Positions 1 to 12,242 of a DNA stretch of 64,000 nucleotides are shown here, one piece after another. The DNA is taken from contig CM065301.1 in the NCBI GenBank assembly GCA_032871835.1, positions 77,222,069 through 77,286,068 of the forward strand. The letters are read 5' to 3'. The stretch's first letter is position 1. The number at the start of each line of letters is the position of its first letter. The translations under genes were made by a program, and so were the position numbers. The notes under the pieces are model-generated. The model saw only the letters and a program-made list of their open reading frames with translations, made no database searches and was not told where the DNA came from. Source of the stretch: Dipteronia dyeriana (lineage: Eukaryota; Streptophyta; Magnoliopsida; Sapindales; Sapindaceae).

Positions 1-1606
1 CCAAATGAACATACTCAAGGATTTGTTTAATGGTGTGATGGGCAGTGTTAAAACTAAGCCATGTTTCTTATCTATAACATAATTCTCACAGAATTCTAAC
101 TTAGTTACTTGATCCCTACCTAGGAGACATTTCTTACTTAGTTCTAGTAAGCCTTTCTCACTCATATGGACTAGTCTTAAATGCCACAAAACTCCCTTGT
201 CACTGTTTTTGGCTACCACATAGGCATTACCATCATTGACTGTTTCCCCACTTAACACATACAATCCATTTCTTTTGTCACCTTTTAGAATGACTAAGAA
301 ACCTCTAGAAGCTCTAAGATCACCCTTCTCAGCCTTGTAACTATATCCTTCCTCATCTAGAACACCAAGAAAATTAGATTTCTCTTCAAATTAGGTACAT
401 ACCTAACATTCTTGAACACTCTGACCAGCCCATCATACATCCTAATAGGAATTGAACCTATCCCTTCCACTTGACACTGCTGATTATTTCTCCTCAGCAC
501 ACTTCCACCACTGATTTCTTTAAACTCTGTGAACCAGTTCCTCATTGGACTCATGTGGAAGAAACACCCTGAGTCTAAGATCCACTCAGTTTTGATGTCC
601 TTTGTACTCACAGTTAGTACCTTACTAGGTTTATAAGATTTGCATCTCCTTCCCTATGGGACTTTTCTTAGTTTTTATTTTTCATTTCATAACAATATTT
701 CCTAATGTGACCCTTTTTTCCATAGAAATAACACTTTCCAGTGCCATTTCTAGTCCTAGACTGAGACTAATTACGGTTTAGGGTCTTGCTTCTACTTTTG
801 CCTTTGTTATTGTTAATAAGGTTATCATTATTACCATTTTTAACTGGTTGTCTTCCTCTAACAAACAGACTTTCACCAATGTCTTTCTTTTCTATCTTAA
901 CCTCTAAGTCTTTAGACTTAAGAGTAGATATACATTCTTCAAGAGTTAAAGATGTTCTGCCATACTTAATAGCTGAATTTACATTCTTAAAGGAATCGGA
1001 CAGAGAATTCAAAAGTATAATGGCTTCATTCTCATCACTGAATTTTTCATCATCCCCAGCATTAGCAAGTTCATCCCCAACATTAGCAAGCTCTATGGTC
1101 ATTTTCTTGAATTCATCAAGATTTTATCCTAGACCTTTACTAGGGTCCATCTTAAAACTAAATAGTTTTTCTTTAAGGTAGATTTTATTAGTAAGTGACT
1201 TAATGAGACACATACTCTCTAATTTCTTCCAAACATTAGAGGCAGTGGTTTCATCATTGACTTCCCTAAGAACATTATCAAACAGATTCAATATTATCGT
1301 TTCTATGACCATTTCTAACATATCATTTTTCTGTTCTTTAGTCAATGTATCAGGCAATTTATCATAACCCTCAATGGCCCTAAGGAATTTCTGTTGGGAG
1401 ATAAGGGTTTTCACCTTTCTTCTCTAAATCCCGAAATCCCCAATGCCATCGAATTTGTCTATCTCCAATTTCATACTCATAACAGTGAAATTAAAATTAC
1501 CAAAATTACTAGAGTTAGAAAATTTTACCTCTGATCTACTACTAGCAGATTCACTGTCAAGCTCTTCTTCTCCAACCAGAGGGATCTGGTCCTCATTGTT
1601 CGTCAT
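1..1606 (-). pseudogene. gag-protease-pre-integrase remnant of copia A
   Basis: Broken polyprotein that would package and mature the element's RNA particle. The start at 1606 (MTNNEDQIPL) lies about 27 bases from the primer site, as in element E. Pieces in order: gag N-terminus 1606-1424, ended by a TAG where family E has Trp; gag core 1414-1124; gag C-terminus 1102-767; a zinc knuckle near 740-700 that reads CYFYGKKGH and so has lost its second Cys; protease 611-357 with the WILDSG active-site motif retained; and a pre-integrase HxxxxxxH/CxxC-type segment in 356-1 (WHLRLVHMSE). Several frame breaks separate the blocks, so it is dead. Confidence 0.88.
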
Positions 1607-1634
1607 TGATACAATCTGTAGGATCTGATACTAC

Positions 1635-2400
1635 TGCTGGGAATCTTGGTAGACTCAAGAACCCAACTTCACCTGTTAAGATTCACTTAACAAAAAGTAA
1701 TACAAAGATTAAAATGGACCAATTAAGCAGTAATGTGAACAAGAAAATAACAAAGCAAGAAAATAAAGAGGTTAATGGTTCAGCTTGAGAACAAGCCTAC
1801 ATCCTCATTGAGCCAGAAAGATAAGCTTACTCCACTATATGAGACTATTTATACAGATCTTGACTATCCAGGACTCAGCCTGATAAACCCTTAAAAGAAG
1901 CCTAGAAACCCAGCACAACAACACCCAACCATACAATGGTCTATAACACAACCAACTCTACTTAGAATCACTCACAAGTTACATCAACATAATTATCACT
2001 CACAAATCTCACTTTTTCTCTCTTAGCTCGCTTACGAATTCAAAGAAGAGAAGGATGAACTTCACGAAGAAGCTCAAGAACATCAAGAAATAATACAAAG
2101 AGAAAAAGCATCTGAGAATATAACAAAACTCTAGAAATCTGAATAATTATTTTTCTCTCCATCGTTTCACTATATATAGTCACCATCATATTAGTTCCAA
2201 CTAGGCTAAGTGAAGCCAATAATCTGTTGCCAAGTCACCATGAGAATTCTAAATTATCCTTATTAGTTTACACTAATAAGCCAAAACACTGCAGGCTAGT
2301 GGGAGCATTGAAACTGGGCTTCTACTGGCTTTAACTCCTTTCATCGTTGGGCTTCCAGGAATGGGCCTAAAATGAATTAAATGGACTAACAATACCCACA
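1635..2400 (-). repeat. 5' LTR of copia A
   Basis: LTR of 766 bp on the minus strand. It starts TGTGGGTATTGTTAGTCC at 2400 and ends CCCAGCA at 1635, directly before the primer site. A TATA-like ACTATATATAG lies near 2170-2180. The start resembles the LTR start of element E (TGTAATGTTGTTAGTC). The partner LTR lies outside the window, so the 2400 boundary rests on similarity to E and TG...CA ends. Confidence 0.8.
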
Positions 2401-2927
2401 GTTAGTTGATGATAACACTTTAAATAAAAGAAGACTTGATAGGGGGATACTTCTAGTGTTGTTTCCACTTTGGGACCAAGTGCCTAGAAAAAATTAACGT
2501 TGTTGTTAACAGTTGAGAAGGAAGCTACTCTAACGGACTATAAATGGGTGGAAAGGTATCTGAGATTGAGGACGGAGACTCCTTAGCTCAAATTAGGTTA
2601 TTTTCATGTTAAGGATTTGGAGGCCATGGTACCTGTATGTAAAATGGAGATGGTTCTTGAAAGATCTATGGGTGGTTTTTGGTCTAGGCCTGGTAATCGA
2701 GGAAAAATAAAGGAAGTTGGTGAGGATCATCTTGGAAAAAGAAATGTCTACGAGAAAAGGCTCAAAAGGTCTGTCATCCAAGCTATCTCAAGCTCGTAGG
2801 TAAATGTTTCAATGACAAGGTTCCTGTGGGAAAAGGTAAGGGCGTATTTCAAAGAAAGCAAAAGGACAAGTCATCTGTCCCAATTATAGGAAATGCAATT
2901 TTGAATTTAGAAAAGAGGAGTAAGGAA

Positions 2928-3965
2928 GGGCCCGTCCTGTAAGCGTTTTTCGGTTGCTGTTTTTCGAAAATAAAAATGAAAATGAAAATGAAAACAGTAT
3001 TTTTGGTTTCATTTTCGATTTCTGAAAACGCGTCTGGTAGCAAATACTGAAAACTGTATTTCAAAAATGAAAAACGGAAAAAACGCGTCTGGTAGGTTAA
3101 CCGGAAACTATCAAAAATTGAAATATCAATTTTAGTATTTTGTTTAATATTATTACAACTATAAACAAATTGATTAAATAATTAACCAATATAATTTTTA
3201 AATTAAACAAAAGTAATACATCAAAAATTAATTCAAAAAAACATATCCAAAAAATGAATTAATCAAAACAAAACTCTTAAATTATAAATAAATAATTATA
3301 ATATATATATACATATTATAATAATATATTAAATATTATTACATATATTATAATTTATATTATAATAATATATATATTATTTATATATTAAAAATTATTA
3401 TATTTTTTATATTATATTTTTATATATAATGATACATAATATATGACATTATATCCTATGTAAATATATAATATTTTATATTATATATATATATATATAT
3501 TATATAATATATTATTATATTTATATCGAATAATATATAATATATTATTATATTAATATAGAATATTATTTCATATATTATTATATATATATAATACATA
3601 AAATAATATATATATATATATATAATTATAATTATAATATATATATATAAGAGGGGCACTTTGGTAATTTAAAAATCGTGTTCTGTCTTGTCCTAGTTAT
3701 ATCAAACACATAGCAGTACAATTAATAGTTTAAGATTTTTTTTTAATATAAAAAAAATGAAAAACAAAATGAAAAACAAAAACGAAAAACGAAAAACAAG
3801 TATTTTGTGTTTTTCAAATCTTTCACTTTTAACACTGGTTTTGTTTTTCATTTTAAAAAAAAAAATTGAAAACAAAAAAAAAAAACGGTTAACGAACGCG
3901 TTTTCGAAATCATTTTTAAAAAATAAAAACGAAAACGGGTTGAAAAACGACTACAGGACGGGGCC
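2928..3965. mobile_element. non-autonomous inverted-repeat DNA element with AT-rich core
   Basis: The left end GGGCCCGTCCTGTA (2928-2941) and the reverse complement of the right end, GGCCCCGTCCTGTA (3952-3965), match at 13 of 14 bases. Similarity continues into GTTTTTC-rich flanks. A 3-bp GAA flanks both sides (2925-2927 and 3966-3968), consistent with a 3-bp target duplication. The core (about 3290-3650) is almost pure A/T with long TA runs. There is no transposase ORF. A PIF/Harbinger-like MITE is the best guess from end style and duplication length, but the GAA duplication is not the usual TWA, so the superfamily is unsettled. Confidence 0.65.
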
Positions 3966-4734
3966 GAAGTTTCTAAAGATGGAAGTGAGGGTGACATTAG
4001 CTTGTCCTGCTCTGGGTTTGATAAAAGGGACTATATGGAGAGAGGCGAGTGCTCTAAGTTGGATTGTTTGTAAAGACCCAACAACGGATCTCTAGATAGG
4101 AAAGTAGTTGGGCTTGAGCCTAGCTAGTCGTAGTTATTCTTTAAAATGACTTCATGATGGGCCTAAAATTTTGGTGGGTAGATCAGGCCCATACGAAGAG
4201 CCTATCAAGTATGAAGAGGAATTGGTGGAGCAGATGCTAGCTCTAATTATAAATGGGCCTTCCATAAAACCCACTTGCCAAATGGAAATTCTTAATGATT
4301 GCTTAACAAATACGCTTAACATGCAGAATCAAAGGGAATTGTCTTGGGAGGTTCCAGAGTATGAAACTAGACATGTGGTCATGCTTGGAGAAGGAATGCC
4401 TCGTGTCCATAATAGAGTTAGTGGTGACCCTATCCATTTAGAGGTTGACCTGATGCAGAAGCAGGTGAGTTTGGGGAAGGGACCGAAAGCTTCAATTGTT
4501 TCGGTATCAAGAAGAGGAATGAGGAAATGTGGATCGTTAAGAAGTCATGCGGTGAAAACAAGTGACAAGAAGGTATGTGGGGCAACAAATTGGAATTTAG
4601 AGGTAAAAACAGCCAAAGTTATTAAGAAAAAGTTTTGCAAGGAGAAAGGTGAGCTGAGTGGAATCTTGTACTCGCTATCTCTTGAAGAGGTAATGTCAAA
4701 ACTCATTGAATCCGGAGCATCTTTAGGCTTTTGA
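3966..4734 (+). pseudogene. probable LINE A ORF1 C-terminal remnant
   Basis: A 187-codon open stretch (4171-4734) and its upstream continuation encode a Lys/Arg-rich, low-complexity protein of the sort found C-terminal to the zinc knuckle in plant L1 ORF1 proteins (nucleic-acid-binding chaperone, acting in the retrotransposition particle). No domain is recognisable. The assignment rests on its position directly upstream of the endonuclease on the same strand and on the frame resuming on both sides of the 2928-3965 insertion. It is not a confident protein call and could be unrelated host sequence. Confidence 0.4.
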
Positions 4735-4839
4735 CTTCGATGGCAATGAACAAGAATTGTCTAAGGTTACTGCTGTCAAAGAAAATGAGGATAACTTAAG
4801 TTTCCACGAAGAAGTGGAGAACACTGTTAGTCTCTTATT

Positions 4840-7010
4840 TTTTTGTTGCATTTGGGCTTCCTTGGTTTCCATGTTAGTGTTGTCTTGGAAAACAAAAAGC
4901 TTAGGTCGTTTCGAAAAGTAAAGGGTTGTGAAGAATCTTGTGGTGAAGTACAAACACGGTTTAGTGTTCTTACAAGAGCGTTAAGCGGGAGTGTGCTTTT
5001 GAAAAGCGTTTGTGTGAATTCAGAAGCTGCTTCTGGTAGGTTAATTTCCTTATGGAATGAAGAGTGGTTTGAGGTGAAGGCTTGCATTTCAAAATAAAGA
5101 TGCATCATTTTAGCAGGAGTATTGGTTAAACTGAAAAAGGAAATCCCCTTTTACAATATTTATGCAGACACACGGGAAATTGACAAGCAAGAATTGTGGG
5201 ATTTTATTGTTCAGGCTCAACTCTCTTTGCTAATGTCATGGTGCACAGGGCGGCGACTTCAACTCGGGGTTAAACCCCAAGAAAAGAATTGGAGTTTCGT
5301 ATAATATTACTGCTATGAGGAATTTCAACAAATTTCTCTCAGATGCTCGGTGTTGGGTTGGGTTTCCTCCAAATGTGGAGATGGTCCAAAAAGAGTTTAC
5401 CATGCATTCATGGTAAAGCCTACATAATATATGTGGATGGTCCAAGTACTTTTTAGTCACTTTACATGTAGTATAAGAAACCCTTCTTGAATTAGGGGTT
5501 TGTGAGAGTGAAAGAGTGAGGAGAGAATCGGTGTGCAAGAGAGAGAAGAGTGAAAGAGAAAAAGTGCAGAATTCTGGGCTGGAGGCTGCTGTCCAGGCTT
5601 TTTCAGAGGGCTGTTTGGAGGTCGATTCGTTCTCTGATCAAGCTCAAATTTTGCAGACGTGTTCACCACACACGGTACTACACTCTGGTCTGAGGAATTG
5701 TCAATAGGAGTTTCCTGTTGTGAGTTTTGCGGTTCGGAAAAGGGCTGGACAGAAAACAGGGGAGCTGTTGTGCAGTTTTCTTCAAAGGGAGATATCTCTT
5801 TGGTTTGTGGTCCGATTGATCTCAAATTTGTACAGATTCTTATTCTCTCGTGTTTCTACGATCTGGACGGTTGGATCGTTGATCGGAAATTTCTGCAGAA
5901 AATTTCACGCCCAGAACAGAGGATTCGAGTTTGTTAAATCCTATCTCTCTTGTTTTACTTGCTCATATTGCATTTGTTGCCAAGATTAGTTAATCTTGAG
6001 ATTATTGTGTTATATGCCTCTAGTTCAGCTAGAGAGAATTATGTGCATGCCCATTATATTTTGATAGTGGAGATTTCGGAGGACCCGTGGTTTTTATTCC
6101 TCAATTCGGGGAGGTTTTCCACGTAAAATTCTTGGTGTTCTTGTGTTTGTGATTGAGCTTGTGGTTGTGTTATTTGTTGCTCTATTTTATTTGCTTCCTA
6201 TTAGTTTCACACAAGAGAGGATAAATATTGTTTGTGATTGTTATTTGTGCGTTTTATCCTATCACTCGGGTGACAGACTTGCCACTGTTAGGCATGGCTT
6301 TTATATGGTTGAATCAAAAGGAGTCCTCATCGGCTATATTAGACCGCTTTGTAGTTTTGCTGGATATCTTATCTTGGATCCCCTATCTGAATCAAATTGG
6401 GCTGTTTAGAAGCTTATCGAATCACAATCCCATAGTTCTCTCAATCCTTGGGGTGGAATATAGTCTAAGACCATTTCGGTTCATCAATGACTGGCTTAAA
6501 GATAGTGAGATGATGAAAAAAATGGGAGAATGTTGGAAACAGAGCAGAGTGACGGGTTCAGGGGGTTTTTGTTGTTCTCTAAAATTAAAGCGTCTAATTT
6601 ATTGATTAAGAAAAGTTTGGGGTTATGGAAGAAAGATCAATGGCCTTTCAAGTTATGGAAGATAGGTTAGGCGAGATCAATAAGCAAGCCTTGCGTGAAG
6701 GTTGGACAGATTTGTTGATAAAAGAGCGTCTTGGCATTCTCTCCAATCTACTGAGAGAAATTTGTAGGGAGGAACAAAGATGGAAACTAAAGTCGAGGGT
6801 TAAGTAGCCAAAGGAAGGGGATAAAAACACTTGGTTCTTTCAATGGGTGGTAAGCAGAAGAAGATGCTCCAATAACATTTCTTAATTATCCTTCGATGTG
6901 GCATGTATTTCGAATCCTTCTTTGATTAGAAATGGGCTTTACTGTTATTTAAGGCCCACTTTAGAAATGTCTCGTGGAAAAGGCCTAAGATGATAGCTTT
7001 GAATGTTAAG
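4840..7010 (+). pseudogene. LINE A ORF2 remnant: endonuclease and pre-RT linker
   Basis: Relic of the apurinic-type endonuclease (exonuclease-endonuclease-phosphatase fold) that nicks target DNA for target-primed reverse transcription. Visible pieces: a segment ending WNEEWFEVKACIS, the catalytic GDFN motif at about 5251-5262 followed by NFNKFLSDAR, and, beyond the 914-bp solo LTR, DLPLLGMAFIW and the SNHNPIVLS motif (equivalent of the SDH(C/F)P end of the domain). 6600-6830 resembles the linker, with the GDKNTWFFQ motif. Codons join exactly if the LTR and one duplication copy are removed. Stops and frameshifts occur throughout, and no RT domain follows. Confidence 0.75.
5351..6264 (+). repeat. 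solo LTR (914 bp) with CTCGG target duplication
   Basis: Begins TGTTGGGTTGGG and ends CCTATCA, flanked on both sides by CTCGG (5346-5350 and 6265-6269). It lies inside the endonuclease of LINE A, whose reading frame resumes exactly after the right-hand duplication, so the boundaries are precise. The 3' half has the look of a copia U5 region (exon-like GT-rich stretch with TTTTCCACGTAAAATTCTT). No internal element sequence remains, so LTR-LTR recombination removed it. The family is not otherwise present in the window. Confidence 0.9.
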
Positions 7011-7641
7011 AGATTATCTGTGGAGGAGAGTTGACTCAATAAGTGTCTGTCTCTTGTAGAAGTCTACACATAGGGAGGTGAAATCCATGTTTCGGTCTCT
7101 GTAAAAATAATGAAAACAATGTGATTCGCGTTTCAGTAATATTAACCGTATACTAAAATGTATGGTGTACCTTACGACAGCAAGTGCGTGACAACATGGA
7201 AACTGGTCCATTAGGAATTTGTTGCATGTGTAGGTCTTTCAGGCTAGGTCAACGGTCCACTGTTTTCCAAACTGCTTCACAGAGAATATGTTCCAGTCAA
7301 CTAGATTTACGGTCATAAAATTGTACTTCTCCATGCGTTTTAGGATCACAAAATATGTTGCGTCGGCCGGTCAACTGATGACGCATGGACTGTGCAGCGA
7401 TATGAAGATCATGAAACCAACGTTGCAGCATATTTCTAATGAACTCTGGCAAAGTCAACATAGGCAGTTGTTGTGCCAATTTCAGGCATAAGTTTATGCA
7501 TTCTACAGCATTTGTTGTCATCACCCTGTACCTTCTGTTGGGGCAGTGTACACGGGACCACTTATGTGGATCAGTATCAATTACATAATCATATGCATTC
7601 GGGTGCAAGTTTCGTAACTCTTCCATGTGCCGGTTATATTC

Positions 7642-9655
7642 TATTGGGGTTTATACCCTAAACATGTAACTTGTAAATGGATTTATGAAGTAAATAAAAA
7701 GAAAGGTTCAATTCATTCTGTTATGTTATTTATTTTATAAACTTGTGTACAAATTAACATCCTGGATTACTGGATGTAATCTCGAACAGTGTATATGAGT
7801 GTCATATACGGATGGATACAATAAGAGACGTGAAATCTAAAGAGTCCATAGATATCAAATAAAGCTGGGTACTTTATTTGTGGTTAATCTATAGCTGCGG
7901 TTCATTCCGTAATGTATAGTGATTCTATCCTAAATCATTCATATAAGATATGGGAATGGAGGCACCTTGTATGATGTGATCATATAGGACTGGGCCATGA
8001 TATATATGAATCGCTCACCAAGATCCGTTTACCGATGAGATTCATATATATCAACTAATGATGGCTAAATATGGGTGATCTTAATCCTGAGTGTCTTATC
8101 GACTCCTTCAGGTTAGATCGTGGTCTTTGATATACCATGGGTGAGGTCAGATGCATTTCCTGATCAATATACTCCATATGTTGGGATTACGGTTTGGCTT
8201 GTGGCTGGAAAGGTTTGTACACAATAGTGGAATCCACTCCTTCTTGTGAGAAGTAGATGGTAGTTCCCTTAAGGGTTGATTCGGGGCTTGGACAATATGA
8301 GTGCTCTCCTAATTCCATGAGGAAATAAGATTTATTGTCCATTAGAGAATCAATGGTACTTAAAGGATATATGTAATTAGAGGGGTATAACGGACATTAT
8401 GACCCAGCTCTAATTATGAACTACTGTGGAGGATCACACTATATGTAATAGCTATATCGATGGACACCGAGTTGTATCGGTCTATATAAAAACGTTTGCA
8501 GTTGAGAAAGTACAGTTTCGGGTTTTTAGTGGAATAACACCGGAGTTAATAATCAAGGAATATTAATTAAAGAGTTTAATTAATGATTCTGAGGATTATT
8601 GGAGCTCAAAATACTGTGGGTCCATTAGGTCCCCTTGTTAGCCCGATCGATTTAGGTAACAAGGGTCACGGTTAATTAATTGGATTGTCCAGCTAATTGT
8701 GTTACGAAAGTGACACGTATTTATTCGGGAATTAATTGAATAATGAGATTATTAAATTAATAGATAATGATGATTAAATAACGTAAATAATGAGATTATT
8801 TAATTATGTTATTAATCACTAAATTGAGGGTGTATGTTGATATTTATTTTTGAATAAAATAAGATAATATGATTATTTTATTTTATTAAATTAAATGTTT
8901 TATTTTTGAATTTAATTAGTTTGAATTCAAAATTAAAATCAAATAAAAGATATTGGATATTTTTTTATTTGAAAGTTTTTAAAAATCAAATAAAAGATAT
9001 GAGATATTTTTTATTTGAAAGTTTTTAAAAATCAAATATAGATTTGATCTAAAATTTAAATATTATATATGTGATATATATTAGTTAAAATTAAAAAAAA
9101 AGGTGATGTGCTTGTCACGTACAACACACTTATATATATATATATATATTGACAAAAGAAAAAAGGGTTAGATTTTGGTCAAACACATAAGGTAGGTGTG
9201 AGTTTTTTTTTAAGAAAGAAAAGTGTGATTGTGTGCATAAAAATACACCAAAAAGAGAGAAAAGTGTGTAAGTGTTATATACTTATATCAAAAGAAAGAG
9301 TTTCTTCTTCTTATCTCTTTTACATCCTCCATTCTAGTTCCTGAGTTCGTGACGTGCCCACACGCAGTTACTAGTCCTGGGATTCAGTAAGGAAGATCAG
9401 TGGTACAAACCAGGAGCATATCGAAAAAGTGAAGGAGCATCCAAACGTTGGTATGGTTCTTTTAATATTCCTTTTTATTATTGATTACAATTTCCTATAT
9501 TTACATATATTTTTATTAGTATAATAATTAGTATATGTATTTGTTCCGAAAATAAATACGATCACAAGTTCACTGGTCCCAGATACAGATTACGATCTGT
9601 ATAAAAAAATTTAAAACCCATTTCCGCTACGTGACCGGTGAATGGGGTTCCAACA
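7642..9655 (+). repeat. 5' LTR of copia B (about 2.0 kb)
   Basis: Runs from TATTGGGGTTTATACC (TG start mutated to TA; the 3' copy has TGTTGGGG) to TTCCAACA. It contains a TATATAAA box at 8483-8490, about 840 bases in. A roughly 60-bp block around ATCAAATAAAAGATAT...TTTTTAAAA occurs twice in tandem at about 8936-9045 but only once in the 3' LTR. A (TA)n run lies near 9130-9150. Confidence 0.95.
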
Positions 9656-9657
9656 AT

Positions 9658-9669
9658 TGGTATCAGAGC
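9658..9669 (+). promoter_or_regulatory. primer-binding site of copia B
   Basis: TGGTATCAGAGC, two bases after the LTR end, complementary to the 3' end of initiator methionine tRNA as in most plant copia elements. It would prime minus-strand DNA synthesis. Confidence 0.92.
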
Positions 9670-11238
9670 TAATTTTATTTTCGGAACAGGAAATTGTTTT
9701 CGATGCTCCTGTATGTATGATTTTATAGGCACGATTTAAATTGATTGTATGATATTTTTGTTTGTATATTAATTTTCAATTTTTAATTTATAAAAACATG
9801 ATTAATCGTTAATTATATGGTACTGTGGATTTAGGGTTTATGGGTTGTATAATTTTATTATTATTATTATATTTTTTTTGCTATTATAGTATTGTAAAAA
9901 AAATTGTAACCTATGTTGAAGACCTGGAAATATCGTGAAGAAAGATTCATGAGATGAATCGAAGTGACCTGAAGAGACTGGAAGACTTGGAAATTACAAG
10001 AAGACCAAGGAATGCCTTGGGGGTATTTTTATAATTTTAGATTCTAATTTTTTTTTAGGTTAAAGAATCCACAGTACTCGGTCAATTCATGTATGCTTTA
10101 TATTATGTGATGATAAAAAGCATTGTCATGCATACGTATGTCATTTAGATTATATGTGCCTATACAAATATATTTGATATGTTATACATGCATCATAGCC
10201 TGATATTTTATGTATTTTTTTTAATGTGATTAAAATGGGTAAATACATAAATTGGCTATGAAAATGAGATTAGTTTTTTAATTGTTAAAAAACTTGGTAA
10301 TTGTCATTAATATTAATCTAGCTATTAAAGAGTTTAATAAATTAGATTAATAGGGTCATTTATAGTAATTAGGATTAATTTGATTAATTGCCTAATTATA
10401 AATGAACCGAATATTGTGTTAGAGTTTTAATAGTTAAAACTTGGTATATATTTTCATAATAATCTGAGCTTAGTAAATAGTTTACAAATGCTTAGATTAT
10501 TCACTAATAGATTAGATTTTTAATTGTTAAAAATCATTAATAATTTAATAGTTAATTAGAACTTGCTTCTGATAATGAATTAGTTAATGCACTAGATAAC
10601 TTGATTAAAGTTAGCCGTTTGATCCTGTAGAGTCTAGGTGTATTAACGGATAATAGAAAACCCTAGTTTTAAAATAGTGAGTGGGAGAGGGATATATGAC
10701 ATATATATCTCGCGGTCTCCATCATTAGTTCAACACCGTGAGATCCGAGTGGGGTCTCGTGACGGATTTGCTTTCGTCCTCCTTAAGGAGGGTTTTTACA
10801 AAGGTCAATACCAAGGTTGACTTCCTAACGGATAGGATTTCTGAGAGTATTTCGGGATTGACAGACCCTAAGGCAGCAATTCTCGAGTTAAGCTCGTGAA
10901 ACCTAAAATGGTGGGTTACACTCACGAAGGTTTTGATTAAGTTTGTTAATTAAAAACCTGACTAAATAAACGATGGTTCAATGATATGGAATAAGAGTTA
11001 TTCTAGAATATCATTTGATTGAGAATGTCTCGGTCCAACATGCAAAGATTTAAATGACCTTAAGGCGGCACTTTCTTGTGGTATGTTGGATTGCCGTGGT
11101 ATAGTAACTATTTTTTAGGGTAGTTCTAGTTCGTTAAACATGTTTATGCATCATGTTTAAATTAATACCAAAGCACCCGCACTTGTTGTAAATAAATGAC
11201 TGAATGAATGTTTTATTTATTTTAGTGATGTCTTCTGC
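9670..11238 (+). other. long untranslated leader of copia B
   Basis: About 1.57 kb of AT-rich sequence between the primer site and the gag ATG with no credible ORF on the plus strand. It has several TTAATTAG-type repeats and is presumably leader RNA carrying packaging signals. Short minus-strand ORFs here look fortuitous. Confidence 0.6.
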
Positions 11239-12139
11239 ATGACTTCAAATTCTCGCAAACGACAAATTAACTATGATAATTACACAAAGTGGAAACTTAA
11301 TATTAATGCAATTTTGGTCACCAAAAACCTCAAGTTTGTGATTACGGAGGAATGTCCTCCAGTACCTACTTCCAATGCCACATGAACTGTTCATGAGGTA
11401 TACCAGTGATGGGTCTCATCTGATGAGAAGGCCCGAACATATCTGTTGGCATCTATGACAGACGTGCTTGTCACAAAGCACGAAGCAATGACTTCAGCAT
11501 TCAAAATCATAGAGTCATTGCAAGCTATGTTCGGACAGCCTTCCGAGCAAAAGTGACAGGAAGCTGTTCGTTCCGCTATGCTTGCTCATATGAAGGAAGG
11601 AACATCAGTTCGGGAACATGTCCTGAGCATGATGTCCTACTTCAACACGGTAGAAGTCAATGGCGGGGCCATTGACGAACCCAGTCAAGTGAGCATCATA
11701 CTGACTACTCTTTCAAAGAGTTTCGATCAGTTTAAAAGCAACTACGGGATGAACAAGTTAAAGTTCAGTCTTACACAGTTGCTCAATGAGCTCGCAACCT
11801 TTGAGTCCTTGATTAAGGACAACAAAGGTAAGACTGGTGAGGCAAATGTTACCGAACCATCTTTCTCTAATAATAAGAAGAGGAAGAGGTCCGCTGGGAA
11901 GGCAAAATAATAAGCCCAAACCCAAGAAAGCCCATAGCAAGGGCGCCTCCACTGACCAAGGCAAGGGAAAATGTTTCCATTGCGACAAAGTCGGACACTG
12001 GAAGAGGAACTGTCCTCAATATCTGGAGGAGGCTGTCAAGAAGAAAAAAATGAAAGGTAAATATGATTTACTTGTTCTTGAATCTTGTTTAGTGGAAGAT
12101 TATTCTTCACCCTGGATAGTTGATTCGGGGGGTCACTAA
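11239..12139 (+). pseudogene. gag and protease start of copia B
   Basis: The capsid/nucleocapsid protein and start of the aspartic protease. ATG at 11239 (MTSNSRKRQI) is the first in frame. The gag core carries the KEGTSVREHVLSMM helix (about 11590-11635), followed by LLNELATFESL. In-frame TGA stops occur at 11383, 11407 and 11554, each at a position where the codon could derive from CGA. A frameshift in a run near 11895 precedes a proper CCHC zinc knuckle (CFHCDKVGHWKRNC, about 11971-12012). Protease motif SPWIVDSG follows at 12109-12132; immediately after it a run of six G shifts the frame and ends the ORF. Confidence 0.9.
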
Positions 12140-12242
12140 TCATGTTTGTTTTTTTTTACAGTGGACTGATTCCTGGACACCGCTAGAGGAGGGAGCCTTC
12201 TCAATACATGTAGGATCAAGGGAAGTCGTGTCGGCATGAGCA

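Larger units (their letters stand above)
1..2400 (-). mobile_element. Ty1/copia element A, 5' half, cut by window start
   Basis: Minus-strand copia element. Reading leftwards come the 5' LTR (2400 to 1635), a primer-binding site of the tRNA-iMet type (TAGTATCAGA from 1633; canonical TGGTATCAGA, one mismatch), gag, protease and the pre-integrase domain, after which the window ends. The protein pieces closely resemble those of element E at 51-55 kb, and both LTRs begin with a similar TGT...TTGTTAGTC block, so the two are family members. The integrase, reverse transcriptase and 3' LTR lie outside the window, so no target duplication can be tested. Confidence 0.9.
2401..7030 (+). mobile_element. 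LINE A (L1-type) remnant, interrupted
   Basis: Eroded plus-strand LINE: ORF1-like sequence (about 2520-2927 continuing 3966-4734), then ORF2 endonuclease (about 4840-5350 continuing 6265-6830) and the linker that precedes reverse transcriptase. An inverted-repeat element at 2928 and a solo LTR at 5351 interrupt it, and it stops near 7030 where MULE sequence begins. No reverse transcriptase, tail or flanking duplication is visible. The identification is firm for the endonuclease and weaker for the 5' part. Confidence 0.68.

Noticed and set aside
786..1181. 131-codon plus-strand ORF
   Set aside because: Antisense shadow of the copia A gag; hydrophobic Leu/Ser-rich translation is typical of such shadows.
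3456..3659. 67-codon Ile/Tyr ORF
   Set aside because: Translation of an (AT)n core; low-complexity artefact.
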